Assembly: GCF_030704535.1 (NCBI RefSeq)
Contig: NC_081823.1
Span: 8,955,001 to 9,019,000 of the forward strand
DNA from: Vitis vinifera
Lineage: Eukaryota > Streptophyta > Magnoliopsida > Vitales > Vitaceae
Reading direction: 5' to 3'
DNA: 64,000 bases
Part shown: piece after piece, positions 49,701-61,313 of the stretch
Layout: each line of letters begins with the position of its first letter
Position numbering within the stretch: position 1 is the stretch's first letter
Translations under genes and position numbers: made by a program
The notes under the pieces: generated by a model
Databases searched by the model: none
What the model was told of the DNA's origin: nothing
Seen by the model: the letters and a program-made list of their open reading frames with translations, nothing else

Positions 49701-52700
49701 GTGGTCTGTAACTACGATGGAAAAGAGGTGCCTTTTGTTACCCTTAATTTTTCTTTGACACGGTAAAGTTTTATGTTTTGAGGTTTCTTTGAATTCTTTA
49801 GAATTTGAAAATCTAGTTTGTTGTTACTGTTGGCTTGGTGTCATTCATGGGTTAGGTAAATATCATGTTTTGGTGGACAAGTTTGCTTATTAAATGAATA
49901 GTTTCTTGATAGAAACAGGCTAGTTTCTAGTGGTTTTTATACTAAGAGGAATATGTTAAATGTGCATAAAGGAGATCTTCATTAAATCCCTTTTGAAGTG
50001 TTCTCATGCTCTGATGAAAAAAAAAAAAAGAAAAAAAAAGTGGTCTCATGCTTCATTGGGAATGGAGAAGCATGCATTGTTGGACTTTTTAGATAGCCTT
50101 AATTGTGGAGAATTAGGCCTTTATGGTGGCTATCTTGTCTTGAAGGTTTTTGTTTTAACTTTATTTTCTTGGTGCCTCTTGTGTACCATCTGTGTAAATA
50201 GGGTGCCTCTTTTTGTTAGGGACTGCTTAATATATCCTCTGTTTGCCTATTAAAAAAAGAAAAAATAAAATAAAAGCATAAAAAGGGTGCAACTGGATGT
50301 GTACACAAAATATACAAGAGCCCCTCAGGTGAACTATCTATAGTGTTTTCAATAATGGATTTGGAACTCATTTCAAACCCTTCACTGTACATGCTGGATA
50401 ACAATTGCAATCAATTAAGCCTATCCACCTGAGTTGATTACACCTCTATCTCATGGAAGGGGGGTGTACAGTAAGAACAGGCAGTGTAAACATAGGAACA
50501 TCAGCATTCTTAATGCTCTTCCTTGTAACTTATTACAACTCTTTCTTGTACTTGAGAATGATTTTCTCTAAAATGGCCTTCTATTCATATTTTGGACCTT
50601 GATTTTTTGCTTTTCATTATACCAATATTGTGTGGTGAATTTCTTTCGAGCTCACATCCCCAGGGCCAAGTGCAGACAAGTAGAACAATCTTTTGTATTC
50701 TGTGTCAAGTTTTTAAGAGCATTTTTTATTTGAATCAGCATGGCTAATAATCTAATGATTTTTTCCCCCTGACACCAGCTGCCCAAGGTATTGGGTCACA
50801 ATACAGTTGATAGAGTGTTATTGGATGCCCCTTGCAGCGGGACTGGGGTAAATAACTTGCTTCCTTCTACTTGTTGCTTCATGAAACTATATAAGATTTA
50901 GCATTTTTTTAGTCTAAAACAAATTCAAGTAAGAATTTTTTCTTATTGTTCAGGTTATATCAAAAGATGAATCCGTCAAAACTTCTAAAAGCTTGGAAGA
51001 TATACAGAAATGTGCTCATTTACAGAAGGTATATTATTCTTTCAGTAATGCAAATTTTCTAGATGTATTAGGTTTACCTAGACAGTTCTCCTGGTGTATC
51101 AGTTAAGTAGGATTAATGTTATTGGAGTAATCGCCAGACGGTTAAAAGAGTGGTGTAGAGGCAGTGAGTATTTATATTTATTTCACCTTATCACATAGGT
51201 CTTGTATGTTCTGAATGATAACCATATGGTGGAAAAGTATTGAGGTGGAAACACTGGCCAGTGCTTTTGCCATTGCCCTCAATTTTACAAGTGACGCAGT
51301 GCAAAAGCAATCCTTGTGAGGAATATTTTGACCTTGGGCTCTTGAATAATTATTTTTTTTAGTTCAAAATGATTATGCTTTATTAACTTCTCATTTTATT
51401 TGGTTTTATTATGTGAATTTAGCATTTTCTTGTTTCTTCTACAGCAACTAATACTTGCTGCCATTGACATGGTGGATGCCAATTCAAAATCTGGGGGATA
51501 TATTGTCTATTCCACGTGCTCGATAATGATTCCTGAGGTTTGTCTTTGGCAACACCTTTTTGGATTTTTTTTTAAGGCCAATCTTCCCCCTGTTTCTAAA
51601 TTCGGATCTTGCAGAATGAAGCAGTTATAGATTATGCACTGAAGAAGAGGAATGTAAAACTTGTACCATGTGGACTTGATTTTGGGCGTCCTGGGTAATG
51701 CTGATTTCTCACTCGTTGTGCAGTTATAGGCCTTGTCCATTTTCTGTATTTAATGGTGCTTTTTTCCTTGTTAACAGGTTTACACGGTTTAGGGAACATC
51801 GGTTTCATCAATCATTAGAAAAGACTAGGCGTTTCTATCCCCATGTTCACAACATGGATGGATTTTTTGTGGCAAAGGTATATTTCAATTATTTTTGTCA
51901 CTATCAATTGGTTTATCAGTTATTGTTCTGTTGTTTAGACTAGTACTGATAGAATCATGTGTGAATATGCTGCGGCTTGAATATCCTGGATCAATGCTCT
52001 ACATGCTAGATGCACACTTGGGAGTGATGGTATAAATTAACTGTACACGTGTCCAAGCATCATTAAATCACATGCCAAATGATTTAGTAAGTGTTTTGGT
52101 AAAACTTAATACTTAATGCTTAATAACTTAAGATGACTTTAAATTGAAATTATGTTGAAGTCACTTATTATTTGATTCATACTTTTAAGCATTAAGGTTG
52201 TTTGGTAAAACCAAAATTTTTCTAAACTATTAAATTGACATATTTACCTTCATTGGTATTAAGTAATAAGATTATGAGGGAAAAATAAGGAAAGAAAGAG
52301 AAATGGACTATGAAGGCAAAGGATGTTTGGGATTTAGAAAAAGTTAATTATTTTGTTTTATTATTTTAAGCCATTTTTAACTTTAATTTATAATATTAAG
52401 TTATTTTATCAAACATACTTAAATTATATTATTAAATCATTTAGTTGATTTACCAAATACCCCATCCGAATGCACTGAATCATGTTTGAGAAAATCATGT
52501 GCATTTGAAATGACATGAATCAATTGTGCCCCTGCCATGTTCATCCCCACCAAGCATTCTCAACAGAACTCTCCAAATAGTTGGGATTAAGGGACAGCTG
52601 AGTTGAGTTCAATTTTGTTGGTTATATATGAACATTTTAAGAACTTAAACCATGGCTAAACTGAGTTTTGTTTTGTTCCTCAGGCAGTTTTCTTTGATTT

Positions 52701-53437
52701 GATATAGATTGTAGTCATAATGTTATGGATATTTAGTGCAATCTCTGGCCCTGTTATTTAATATTCATGATTTTGACTTTTCCCTTTTGTTTCCCTGTTA
52801 TTTAATTTTACACACAGGGCTCCAAATTTTCTTTTTGGCTTCCTGATTATTTAACAGAGATCGACTTTTCTTTTTGGTTTCCTGCAGTTGAAGAAAATGA
52901 GCAACTCTAAGCCAAATCCAACACCGTCAGAACCATCAGAAGTGGAGGAGCAAGCTCCTGAGGAAAATGACAGTGACAGCGAATTGAACATGGGAGAAAA
53001 AACTCAACAGCATCCGGGTAAAAGAGGGACAAAAAAGGAAAAAACTCAACAGCATCCGGGTAAAAGAGGGACAAAAAAGGAAAATGGGGGTTTGAAGAAT
53101 GCAGCTCCTGAAAATGGGAAAAAAGAATCCCCATCCACCACCACAAAGAGGAAGAAGAGGAAATTCCCTTCCAGAGAAGAAATCTCAAAAGCCAGGTAAA
53201 AGGCACTCTCCTTGCTAATCAGTATATATTAAAAATAAAATGTAGTGAGAAAGGAACTTATCAAAAAAAAAAAATGTAGTGAGAAAGATTCCAAATGAAA
53301 CACTATTTTCACAGGAAAATACAACAAAAGTCCTGAACAAAAACATTATCATAACTGTCTATTTCTTCTAAAACTCCTGCAGAGAAGAGAAGAGAAAAAC
53401 TATGAGGGAAAAGAAGGGTGCAAGCAAAAGGAGTTGA
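46743..53437 (+). CDS. NOP2A: NOP2-type 25S rRNA (cytosine-C5) methyltransferase (17 coding exons, 633 aa)
   Basis: Nucleolar SAM-dependent rRNA m5C methyltransferase of the NOP2/NSUN1 family, needed for large-subunit maturation. Exons: 46743-47013, 47096-47280, 47407-47470, 47574-47707, 47838-47921, 48028-48102, 48196-48267, 48368-48441, 49220-49272, 49618-49727, 50779-50847, 50954-51028, 51445-51537, 51615-51694, 51778-51877, 52888-53195, 53383-53437. All are GT-AG and total 1902 nt. Residues 1-150 are acidic/basic and low-complexity, with an SG/SD repeat. The SAM motif APGGK is 322-326. Motif IV is DAPCSGTG with Cys393, and motif VI is YSTCSI with Cys447, the two cysteines of RNA m5C methyltransferases. 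The end of the core, [15 protein letters not shown], precedes a lysine-rich tail that contains a 14-residue tandem duplication. The start is the first ATG after the leader intron. Confidence 0.96.
50090..50265 (+). mobile_element. Truncated LINE 3' end in a NOP2 intron
   Basis: Within the 1-kb intron between exons 10 and 11, the sequence TTGGTGCCTCTTGTGTACC... leads to CTGTTTGCCTATT followed by an A-rich tail at about 50252. That is the typical 3' end of plant L1-type LINEs, here in the sense orientation. No ORF remains and no target duplication was found. Confidence 0.55.
52077..52442. mobile_element. MITE-like element in the NOP2 intron before exon 16
   Basis: The ends are imperfect inverted repeats: AAATGATTTAGTAAGTGTTT at the left and AAACATAC...AAATCATTT at the right. 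It is about 365 bp, AT-rich and non-coding. Its middle (ATTGACATATTTACCTTCATT) resembles sequence in the tandem units near 2160 and 4920, so it belongs to a family present elsewhere in the window. The target duplication is unclear. Confidence 0.55.
52994..53078 (+). repeat. 42-bp tandem duplication in the NOP2 tail exon
   Basis: Two exact copies of a 42-base unit, each encoding [14 protein letters not shown]. They preserve the frame and lengthen the lysine-rich nucleolar tail. Confidence 0.92.
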
Positions 53438-54003
53438 AGTTATTACTCATATGACAGCAGCAGCAGCAGAACATAAAGAGCCAAGTATTAAGCAGACAAT
53501 ATTTTTGGGGTGTATTCAGGGCTAAGTCAGGCATGCGAGAAGAGGATTCAACCAAGAAGCAAAGAAGTAGAGCAGCTTCTAACAGTGTGATGGAACAGAC
53601 AGCTACATTTTGGTTTTGAAGGAGAAGACTTAAAAGTTAACTTGGCCTTATGGGGCAGCCCCAGTCCCAAAATTTTTGTTTTCCTTTTTATTATTGTTTG
53701 TGTTGTATTAGTCTTTCAGTTGTTTGGGCAGAATTGTACGCATCCACTTTATGATAAAAGCATATAGTTTATCTATAGGCAGTCTTAAGTACCACCCTTT
53801 CCTGCATGCATTTTTCAAAATGCAATTTATGTCCTTTTTTTTTTCTTTTTAAATATGAATATGAAAATGAAAGAGGACATATGAAAGCATCCACATTGCC
53901 CTCTTCTTCAATTTTCACATATTCCATCCGAGTGATCAAATTTTTTCACCCCAATTCCTCTTTGTCTTCCTTCTCTCTCTGATTCTGCTTGCTTCCAAAT
54001 CTT
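53438..54003 (+). other. NOP2 3'UTR and intergenic
   Basis: Stop TGA at 53435-53437 is followed by about 300 bases of 3'UTR-like sequence. An AATAAA-like GATAAAAG occurs at about 53752. No further gene is visible before the OPT fragment begins at 54004. Confidence 0.55.
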
Positions 54004-54355
54004 TCGGCCTAATATCATGTGTGCTTCTAGCCTTTGTGAATCAGTTCTTTGGGTACCGGGATAATCAGCTATCCATTTCATCGGTTTCAGCACAGATAGT
54101 TGTTCTCCCCTTGGGAAAGCTTATGGCTACAATGCTACCGACGAAACAGGTCAACGTCCCATTCACAAACTGGTCATTTTCGCTTAATCCAGGGCCATTT
54201 AGCTTGAAGGAACATGTGTTGATCACCATGTTTGCCAATGCTGGAAGCGGTGGTGTTTATGCATTAAATATGATTACAATTGTCAAGGCATTCTACCATA
54301 GGAACCTCAATCATCAAGTGATTGGTTTCTCTTGCTTTTGATTTTGAGACATTTT
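54004..54355 (+). pseudogene. Partial copy of OPT exon 2, truncated
   Basis: 54004-54312 duplicates 56524-56832 almost without change; the only clear difference is GCATTAAATATGAT for GCAGTATATATAAT. It covers roughly OPT residues 66-168 ([19 protein letters not shown] to KAFYHRNLN). A 52-base deletion then joins to sequence from the parental intron (56881-56927), removing the rest of the exon and the splice donor. The junction shares AATC. It has no start codon context or downstream exons, so it is not expected to give a transporter. Confidence 0.93.
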
Positions 54356-55594
54356 GGCGTGCTTGTGAGCGCTCAAAAGGCTCACTTGGTTTGTTTCAAG
54401 CGTCTCTCTTATGCATTAATGCCTCTCTTGGTTTGTTTGCTGCTTGTGAGCGCTCAAAAGGCTCAACTTTATCTGAGTGATATTTTTTTGGTGCCATTTC
54501 AAATGACTATATCTTGAGGAGATTATTAACATTCCCACTTTCCAACCCTATCAATCTATAGTTGTATGCTAGTAAGCCGTTACTATGCTTTTTCAAAAGA
54601 AAAATCCTTAATTACTTCACTACTGTATTAAAATGTAAGTTATTTTTATTGGGTTTTATTCATTTTAAAAATAAAATTCATGTTTGGCAATTGTTTTTTT
54701 AAAACATTTTCCTTCTTCATGAATATATATATTTGAAACCTATTCTTAAAAATAGAAACTAGGGTAAGTTCAAAGAATATATTTTAGTTGTTTTTAATTT
54801 ATTTTTTGAGGATTATTTTAAAAATATTAATACAAATATAAAAATGATTAAAAATAATGCATTATAGATCAAATTTATTTTTAAAACATATTTTAAAATA
54901 TAAAAATAAGTTTAAAAACATTTCAAGTTTCCAAACAATCTTCCTCTATAGAATATTATTTAACAATTTTCAAAATCTATTTTCTAAAACTGCTTTTTGA
55001 AAACATTAAAAGAGGTATAATTTTATTAAGCCACACACACTAATTGTATCAATAATAAGGTTTAAAATATTTGGATATATTGATATATCCATGGATCCCA
55101 ATAGAAAATTCGGCAAGATATATCCATCAATTGATATTTTACCAACTTTTCAATTTTTTTGTTTTTGGTTTTTTTAGCATTTCAACCGACATTTCATCGA
55201 TTTTTTTTTCAATTTTTTATTATCAAAATAAATTGATTTTAATTATTTTATTTTTACATTTGATTTAAATTATTACCAAAAATATAAAAACATAATTTTC
55301 TTAATAGCTCTTTTTTTTTTTTAAATAATCAATATATTTATTAAATATAAAAATAAAAACATTAAAAAAAATTATACATATATTATTATTTATTAGATAT
55401 CATTAAATATATTTAAATTAAAATAGATCATAATTTTAATATTAAATCTATTTTAAAATTAGACATGTTATCATAATATTATTGTAAAATAATATATAAT
55501 GCATCACAATAATATATAATGCAACTTAATAATAAATGTGCATTTATAAAATTTATATTTTTTATCCATGTAGAGGATATTATTATCAAATATG

Positions 55595-55627
<33 letters not shown>

Positions 55628-55850
55628 CATTTTAAAAAAAATAACTTTTAAATGTCTATTTTTACTTTTTATATAATTTTATTATAGTTTTTTTTTTTTA
55701 ATATTTTCATTAATTTTTATGTTACTGATAATTTGTATCAAAATCTCCACCGATATATCCATAAAATCAAAGTAGTGATATATCCATGATTACCAATATT
55801 TTCATTATTGATAAAAAACAACCAGTTATATCTCTATCATAAGTTTACAT
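54356..55850. other. Intergenic with a 24-bp repeat pair and an ATCG/TATA-rich element
   Basis: The motif GCTTGTGAGCGCTCAAAAGG plus CTCA occurs at 54361-54384 and 54442-54465. From about 55060 to 55820 an AT-rich repeat is bounded by the related phrases GATATATTGATATATCC and GATATATCCATG. A (TA)n tract lies at about 55595-55627. No supported gene. Confidence 0.6.
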
Positions 55851-55864
55851 AATCCATCACTTTG

Positions 55865-55874
55865 CCTATAAAAA
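55865..55874 (+). promoter_or_regulatory. Possible TATA box of the OPT gene
   Basis: CCTATAAAAA lies about 320 bases upstream of the ATG and would place transcription start near 55900. An alternative AT-rich site lies at about 56158-56173 but would leave almost no leader. Confidence 0.4.
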
Positions 55875-56195
55875 CATGAAAGAATTATTGCATTATCTCA
55901 TGTTGGGTTCAACTGAATATTCATAACAAACTAAATTATTCCATATTGGTTTCAACTGAATATTGGTTAGTGTCCTAGTACATTTTTGGCCATCAAGCTC
56001 AATTCCTGTCTGTTGGGAACTAATAATTTGTCTTAAAATAGAGAAAAGTACAGGAGATTTCTCCAATTGGACTAGATTTTATTGGGGTGGACAACTGTTT
56101 CCCTGATAGTTGGGAAAACAAATTCCAACTGCCTAGGAAAAGATTGGAAACCTCACCTATATGTATATATACATGGGAATGGTGGTGCTGGAGAT

Positions 56196-57110
56196 ATGAA
56201 GGAGGAGAGGAGAGGAATGGCGGAATTTGAAGGTGATGCTGCTCATTCTGAGTTCTCCAAGAAGAAAGACATCGATGTCGATATTGCGGGTATGCCTATC
56301 TGCACAGACTAGACTTCTTATGATGAGGGATGAACCTGAAAAACGTCACATACTCTTATCATCAACAAAGTATATAATGAAAGGGAAAGGATGCTAATGA
56401 TGCTGTGATTTGTTGATGCAGGGGAAAAAGAGGTCAATGACTGTCCTATTGAGGAAGTGAGGCTCACTGTTCCAATCACTGACGATCCGACGGAGCCGTG
56501 TCTGACTTTCAGGACATGGGTGCTCGGCCTAATATCATGTGTGCTTCTAGCCTTTGTGAATCAGTTCTTTGGGTACCGGGATAATCAGCTATCCATTTCA
56601 TCGGTTTCAGCACAGATAGTTGTTCTCCCCTTGGGAAAGCTTATGGCTACAATGCTACCGACGAAACAGGTCAACGTCCCATTCACAAACTGGTCATTTT
56701 CGCTTAATCCAGGGCCATTTAGCTTGAAGGAACATGTGTTGATCACCATGTTTGCCAATGCTGGAAGCGGTGGTGTTTATGCAGTATATATAATTACAAT
56801 TGTCAAGGCATTCTACCATAGGAACCTCAATCCAGTAGCAGGCTATTTGCTATTACAAACTACTCAGGTACATTTGGATTAATCATCAAGTGATTGGTTT
56901 CTCTTGCTTTTGATTTTGAGACATTTTATACATTGCAGCAACCTCATAATAATTTCTCTTCCCTCAATGAATTCAGTTGCTTGGCTATGGGTGGGCTGGT
57001 CTCTTCAGAAAATATCTGGTGGATTCCCCTTATATGTGGTGGCCATCAAACCTGGTTCAAGTCTCGCTTTTCAGGTACATCTCTTCCCAACACCGCCCCC
57101 ACGCCCCGCG

Positions 57111-57147
<37 letters not shown>

Positions 57148-59177
57148 CTCCTCTCTCTCACCCATGGAAACTTGTTTGGGTCTCTTCCTCATGGAAAGTG
57201 GTTTTGGTAAAAATGCAGGACATTGCATGAACCAGAAAAGAGATCAAGAGGAGGAGTCACAAGGCTGCAGTTCTTTCTCATTGTGTTCATTTCAAGCTTT
57301 GCCTACTACCTGGTCCCAAGCTACTTGTTTCCTTCCATTACTACCGTCTCCTTCATTTGTTTGATTTGGAAGAAATCCATCACTGCCCAACAGATTGGTT
57401 CAGGCCTCTCTGGGTTGGGCCTTGGATCATTCGGCCTTGACTGGACCACAGTTGCAAGCTTCTTAGGAAGTCCTTTAGCCACCCCTGCTTTCGCCATCAT
57501 TAATGTCCTGATCGGGTTTTTCTTAATTGTCTATGTTATGCTCCCCATTGCTTATTGGACTAATTTATATGATGCTAAGAAATTTCCAATCATCTCCTCT
57601 CATGTGTTCGATTCAACCGGTCAGCCATATAATCTTACCAGAATTTTGGATAGTCGCACTTTCCAGATCGATCAAGCTGGATATAATGGTTACGGCAAAA
57701 TTTATCTGAGTGTCTTCTTTGCATTCACATATGGCATTAGTTTTGCAGCTCTAACAGCTGCTATTTCGCATGTTGCCCTCTTCAATGGGAAGTAAGTATC
57801 TTCAACATTCTTAAGTAGTCATCTTTGTTCCTTTAATTTTTTGTGATTGAACTAACAATTTTCTCATGATTTTCCTTCTGAAAAAAAATTGTTTAGAACC
57901 ATTATGCAAATGTGGAGAAAAACAAGGTCTGCGGTAGGAGATCAGTTTGGAGACGTGCACACAAGACTGATGAAGAAGAACTATGAAGCAGTCCCCCAAT
58001 GGTGGTTTCATGTAATCTTGATTGTAGTGCTGGCTCTTTCATTCATAGCCTGTGAAGGTTTTAATAAGCAGCTTCAACTCCCATGGTGGGGAATCTTACT
58101 AGCTTTTGCCTTGGCACTATTTTTCACCTTACCCATTGGGATAATAACGGCCACGACAAACCAGGCATAGTTCTTTTACAAGGATTTTCTTTATTCTTTT
58201 TTTATCACGCGTTCAACTTTTGAACCAGAACACCAAGTAAGAACCCCTTATAAACTTAATGCATTGATATGCAGACACTCGGGCTGAATGTGATCACAGA
58301 GTTGGTCATTGGGTACATATATCCAGGGAAGCCTCTTGCTAATGTGTCTTTCAAGACGTATGGCTACATCAGTATGGTGCAAGCACTCACATTTCTTGGA
58401 GACTTCAAACTAGGCCACTACATGAAGATCCCTCCCAAATCCATGTTTGTTGTTCAGGTGAACCATACTAATGATAATTTTGTATCTTAGTTCCTAACTA
58501 TGAATCATGATTCATGACTAAAATGTTTCAATTTGGCATCTGTATCGATCATTCAGTTAGTGGGAACCATTGTTGCTTCAAGCGTCTACTTTGGGACAGC
58601 ATGGTGGCTACTTGAAAGTGTTCCCAACATCTGTGACCGAGCTTTGCTGCCAGAGGGAAGCCCTTGGACATGCCCTGGCGATGACGTTTTCTACAATGCT
58701 TCAATCATATGGGGAGTTGTGGGTCCACTCAGAATGTTTGCGAAGTTGGGCGTCTACCCAGGGTTGAATTGGTTTTTCCTTGTTGGCTTACTTGCTCCTG
58801 TTCCAGTATGGTTGCTGTCACGCAAATTCCCCAACCAAAAATGGATCAAGCTCATCCACATGCCCATTATTATAGGAGCTACAGGAAATATGCCACCAGC
58901 TAGAGCTGTGAACTATGTGATGTGGGGAGCAGTGGGACTTTTCTTCAATTTATATGTTTACAGAAGGTACAAGCAATGGTGGGCGAAGCACACCTATGTC
59001 TTATCAGCGGCTTTGGATGCTGGAGTTGCCCTTATGGGAATACTCATTTTCTTTGCCCTTCAGTCCAAAGATATTTTTGGTGTGGACTGGTGGGGTCTGG
59101 AAGCAGATGATCATTGCCCACTGGCTTCATGCCCTACAGCACCAGGGATAGTAGCTGAAGGTTGTCCTGCTATATGA
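56196..59177 (+). CDS. OPT1: Oligopeptide transporter, OPT family (7 exons, 760 aa)
   Basis: Proton-coupled membrane transporter of the plant OPT clade (tetra-/pentapeptides and related ligands), not the YSL clade. Exons: 56196-56289, 56422-56867, 56977-57074, 57219-57791, 57897-58164, 58275-58457, 58557-59177, total 2283 nt with matching phases. The signature [14 protein letters not shown] has NPG at 127-129, and the second signature KIPPK is 544-548 within [12 protein letters not shown]. Hydrophobic membrane segments recur from about residue 60 to 720. The end [23 protein letters not shown] is typical of the family. Starts at 56196 (MKEERRGM) or 56217 (MAEFEG) are both possible. The fifth intron begins GC, not GT (CAG-GCATAG); without splicing there the frame stops after NQA. 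Intron 3 has a 35-C run. Symbol by remembered synteny next to NOP2A. Confidence 0.94.
57111..57145 (+). repeat. Poly-C run (35 C) in OPT intron 3
   Basis: Uninterrupted C run 37 bases after the exon 3 donor and about 70 bases before the exon 4 acceptor. Homopolymers this long are error-prone in assemblies; the frames it opens on both strands are artefacts. Confidence 0.9.
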
Positions 59178-61050
59178 GGATAAGCTGTTTGTGCTTCTAA
59201 ATATATCATCTACTTATACGCACTCTTGAGAAATCCATATTAATTCTTGTTTCTATAATTGAAAATGTTCATGATGATGCCCATTGTAAGATTCATTAGG
59301 AAGAAATGTACTGATATTTTCAAAGATGTTCTAATTTTCATATCAGATTTGCCCTACTTTGAAGACTCTGAGCCTATGTCGATGGAGTTACAAAGGAGAG
59401 AGGATGTGAGAAACAAACTTAAAACGCAATCTTTGATGGAGAGATAAACATTACATCAAATGTTTGAGAGCAAGACAAACACCATCGATGTAACATAAAT
59501 GCTAGCACCAAAGAACAACAACAACAACAACCACAGCAGCAGCAATAATAATTTAACAATGAAAATGAAATAGCTTGTCAATAAATCATACATCCTCTCC
59601 TCTCAACATCACCCACCCGCTTTGTCAACCGGTCGATCACAAGTTATCTTTGCGACATTTCCTTAAACATTATAAAGTAAGAATTTGAAAAAAAAAAAAA
59701 AAAACCGTTTATTCTACTATTAATAAGTTAAAAATAAATTCATATTTCTTGTAATAAATAAACCAATAATAAATTTGTATTTATTATATAATATTAATAA
59801 TTATTTGATATAATAGAAAATAAAATTTGTTGTAAGAGTTTTTCAGATATAACATGTTTTACAATATAGTTGTACTTTGATATATAGTATAAAAGTAAAT
59901 AAATAAATAAATATTTTATATTAAATAAATTAATCAGAATCAAAATAATTATATATTATTAAATTTATTACTTTTTAATTAATAATTATGATTAAATAAG
60001 ATTTGTTTGACATTATTTCCTCTTAAAATTATAGGAAATAAAAAAAATATTAACCTATTTAAATAGAATTTTTTTTGCACAATATTTCCTAAACTTGTAG
60101 GAAACTAAAATAAGAATCCTACCAATATTTGTTTATAGAGAAAAAAAAATTGAAATAATAATAATAATAATAATAAAATATCTAAAAGGAAGGAAACATC
60201 TATTCGAAGAAGTTTAGTTATCGATTTATTTGAATAACATAACAAGTAAAATGATATTTTTGGGAAAAATGGATGACTCATTTAAAAATGCATGTATTTC
60301 AAATTATTTTAAATGGATGAAAATAATACTAATTTAAAATTTTTGGGTTCTTTTTTTCATATATTTTTATATTAATGAATTAAATCTCACTTTTCCCTAT
60401 TATTTATAAAGGTTTCAAAGGTGATTATGATGATTTGAATTTGATAGAATAATTTACATAAAATAGATATATATATTTAAAATTCTTAAAACATGTTTTA
60501 AAAAAATTCTTAAAAGTAGTATTTTTTAATTCTTAAAAAAATATTTTATTTATTTTTTGAAATTTAATATTTATTTTTTGAAAAACGTTTAAAATATTTT
60601 TTTTCTTAAGTTTTGATTTATATAAAGATCAAAATGATTAAATAAAGATAAAGATAGTTACTGATAAATATTTTAAAATAGATTTAAAATTTATTTCTTT
60701 ATTAAATAGTACAAATTCAAAATGAATAGAGTACAATTGTTAATCCTTACGAGTGAAATCTTGTCAAAATGAATTCAAATCACATAACTAGAAAAAAGGA
60801 AACATCAATTCATTTGAATTAGAAAACCCTTAAGTAGAGACTTTTCGTGTTTTTTTTTTCTCCATAAGCAAACATCTCAAAGTAAAAGTGAAGTAATTTG
60901 AAGAATACAGACGTTAAAAGTAATGAAAAAATTTCAAATAATAATAAATTTATAAATTTAAAAGCAATGGATGAAGATAGCATGACAAGTAAAAGAGGCA
61001 ATAAATAGCCAAAGATAATACCAATTAAAAAAATTTGATATTTTTTTCCC
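59178..61050. other. OPT 3' flank and intergenic
   Basis: The OPT 3'UTR is probably the first 300-400 bases. A CAA/CAG-type microsatellite lies at about 59513-59545 and an AAT microsatellite at about 60157-60176. The open frame 59259-59447 (+) is unrecognised and without splice support. Confidence 0.55.
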
Positions 61051-61313
61051 ATATATTTTTATATTAGTGTGTCAAAACCCACTTTCACCCCCTTTTGATT
61101 TTGGCAGACAGTTTTTTTTTTTGGGCACTTTTTGTGAACTTCTAAACACTTCTAAAGACAGAGGATACGCAGCACAAGGGGGCGATACTCCGGTGGTTTG
61201 TTGAGAGCAGAAGAGGAGAGGATTGCTTCTTTTGTTGGGGTTGGTTAGTGAGCTCTTGAGAGAGGTGAGAACTAGAGAAACTGAAGAAAAACAAAGAGGA
61301 GAGGCATTTCCAG
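61051..61313 (+). promoter_or_regulatory. Possible promoter and first non-coding exon of a gene running right
   Basis: A TATA-like ATATATTTTTATATTA at about 61051-61066 is followed by a GC-richer, GA-rich stretch. It ends in an excellent donor, TTCCAG-GTATGATC, at 61313/61314. No coding exon follows inside the window, so a first 5'UTR exon is only a suggestion. The minus-strand frames here (61072-61435) are unrecognised. Confidence 0.35.

Noticed and set aside
57046..57364. Proline-rich and glycine-rich frames over the C run
   Set aside because: They are created by the homopolymer inside an OPT intron.
59259..59447. 62-codon frame downstream of OPT as a separate gene
   Set aside because: Unrecognised, and probably within or near the OPT 3'UTR.
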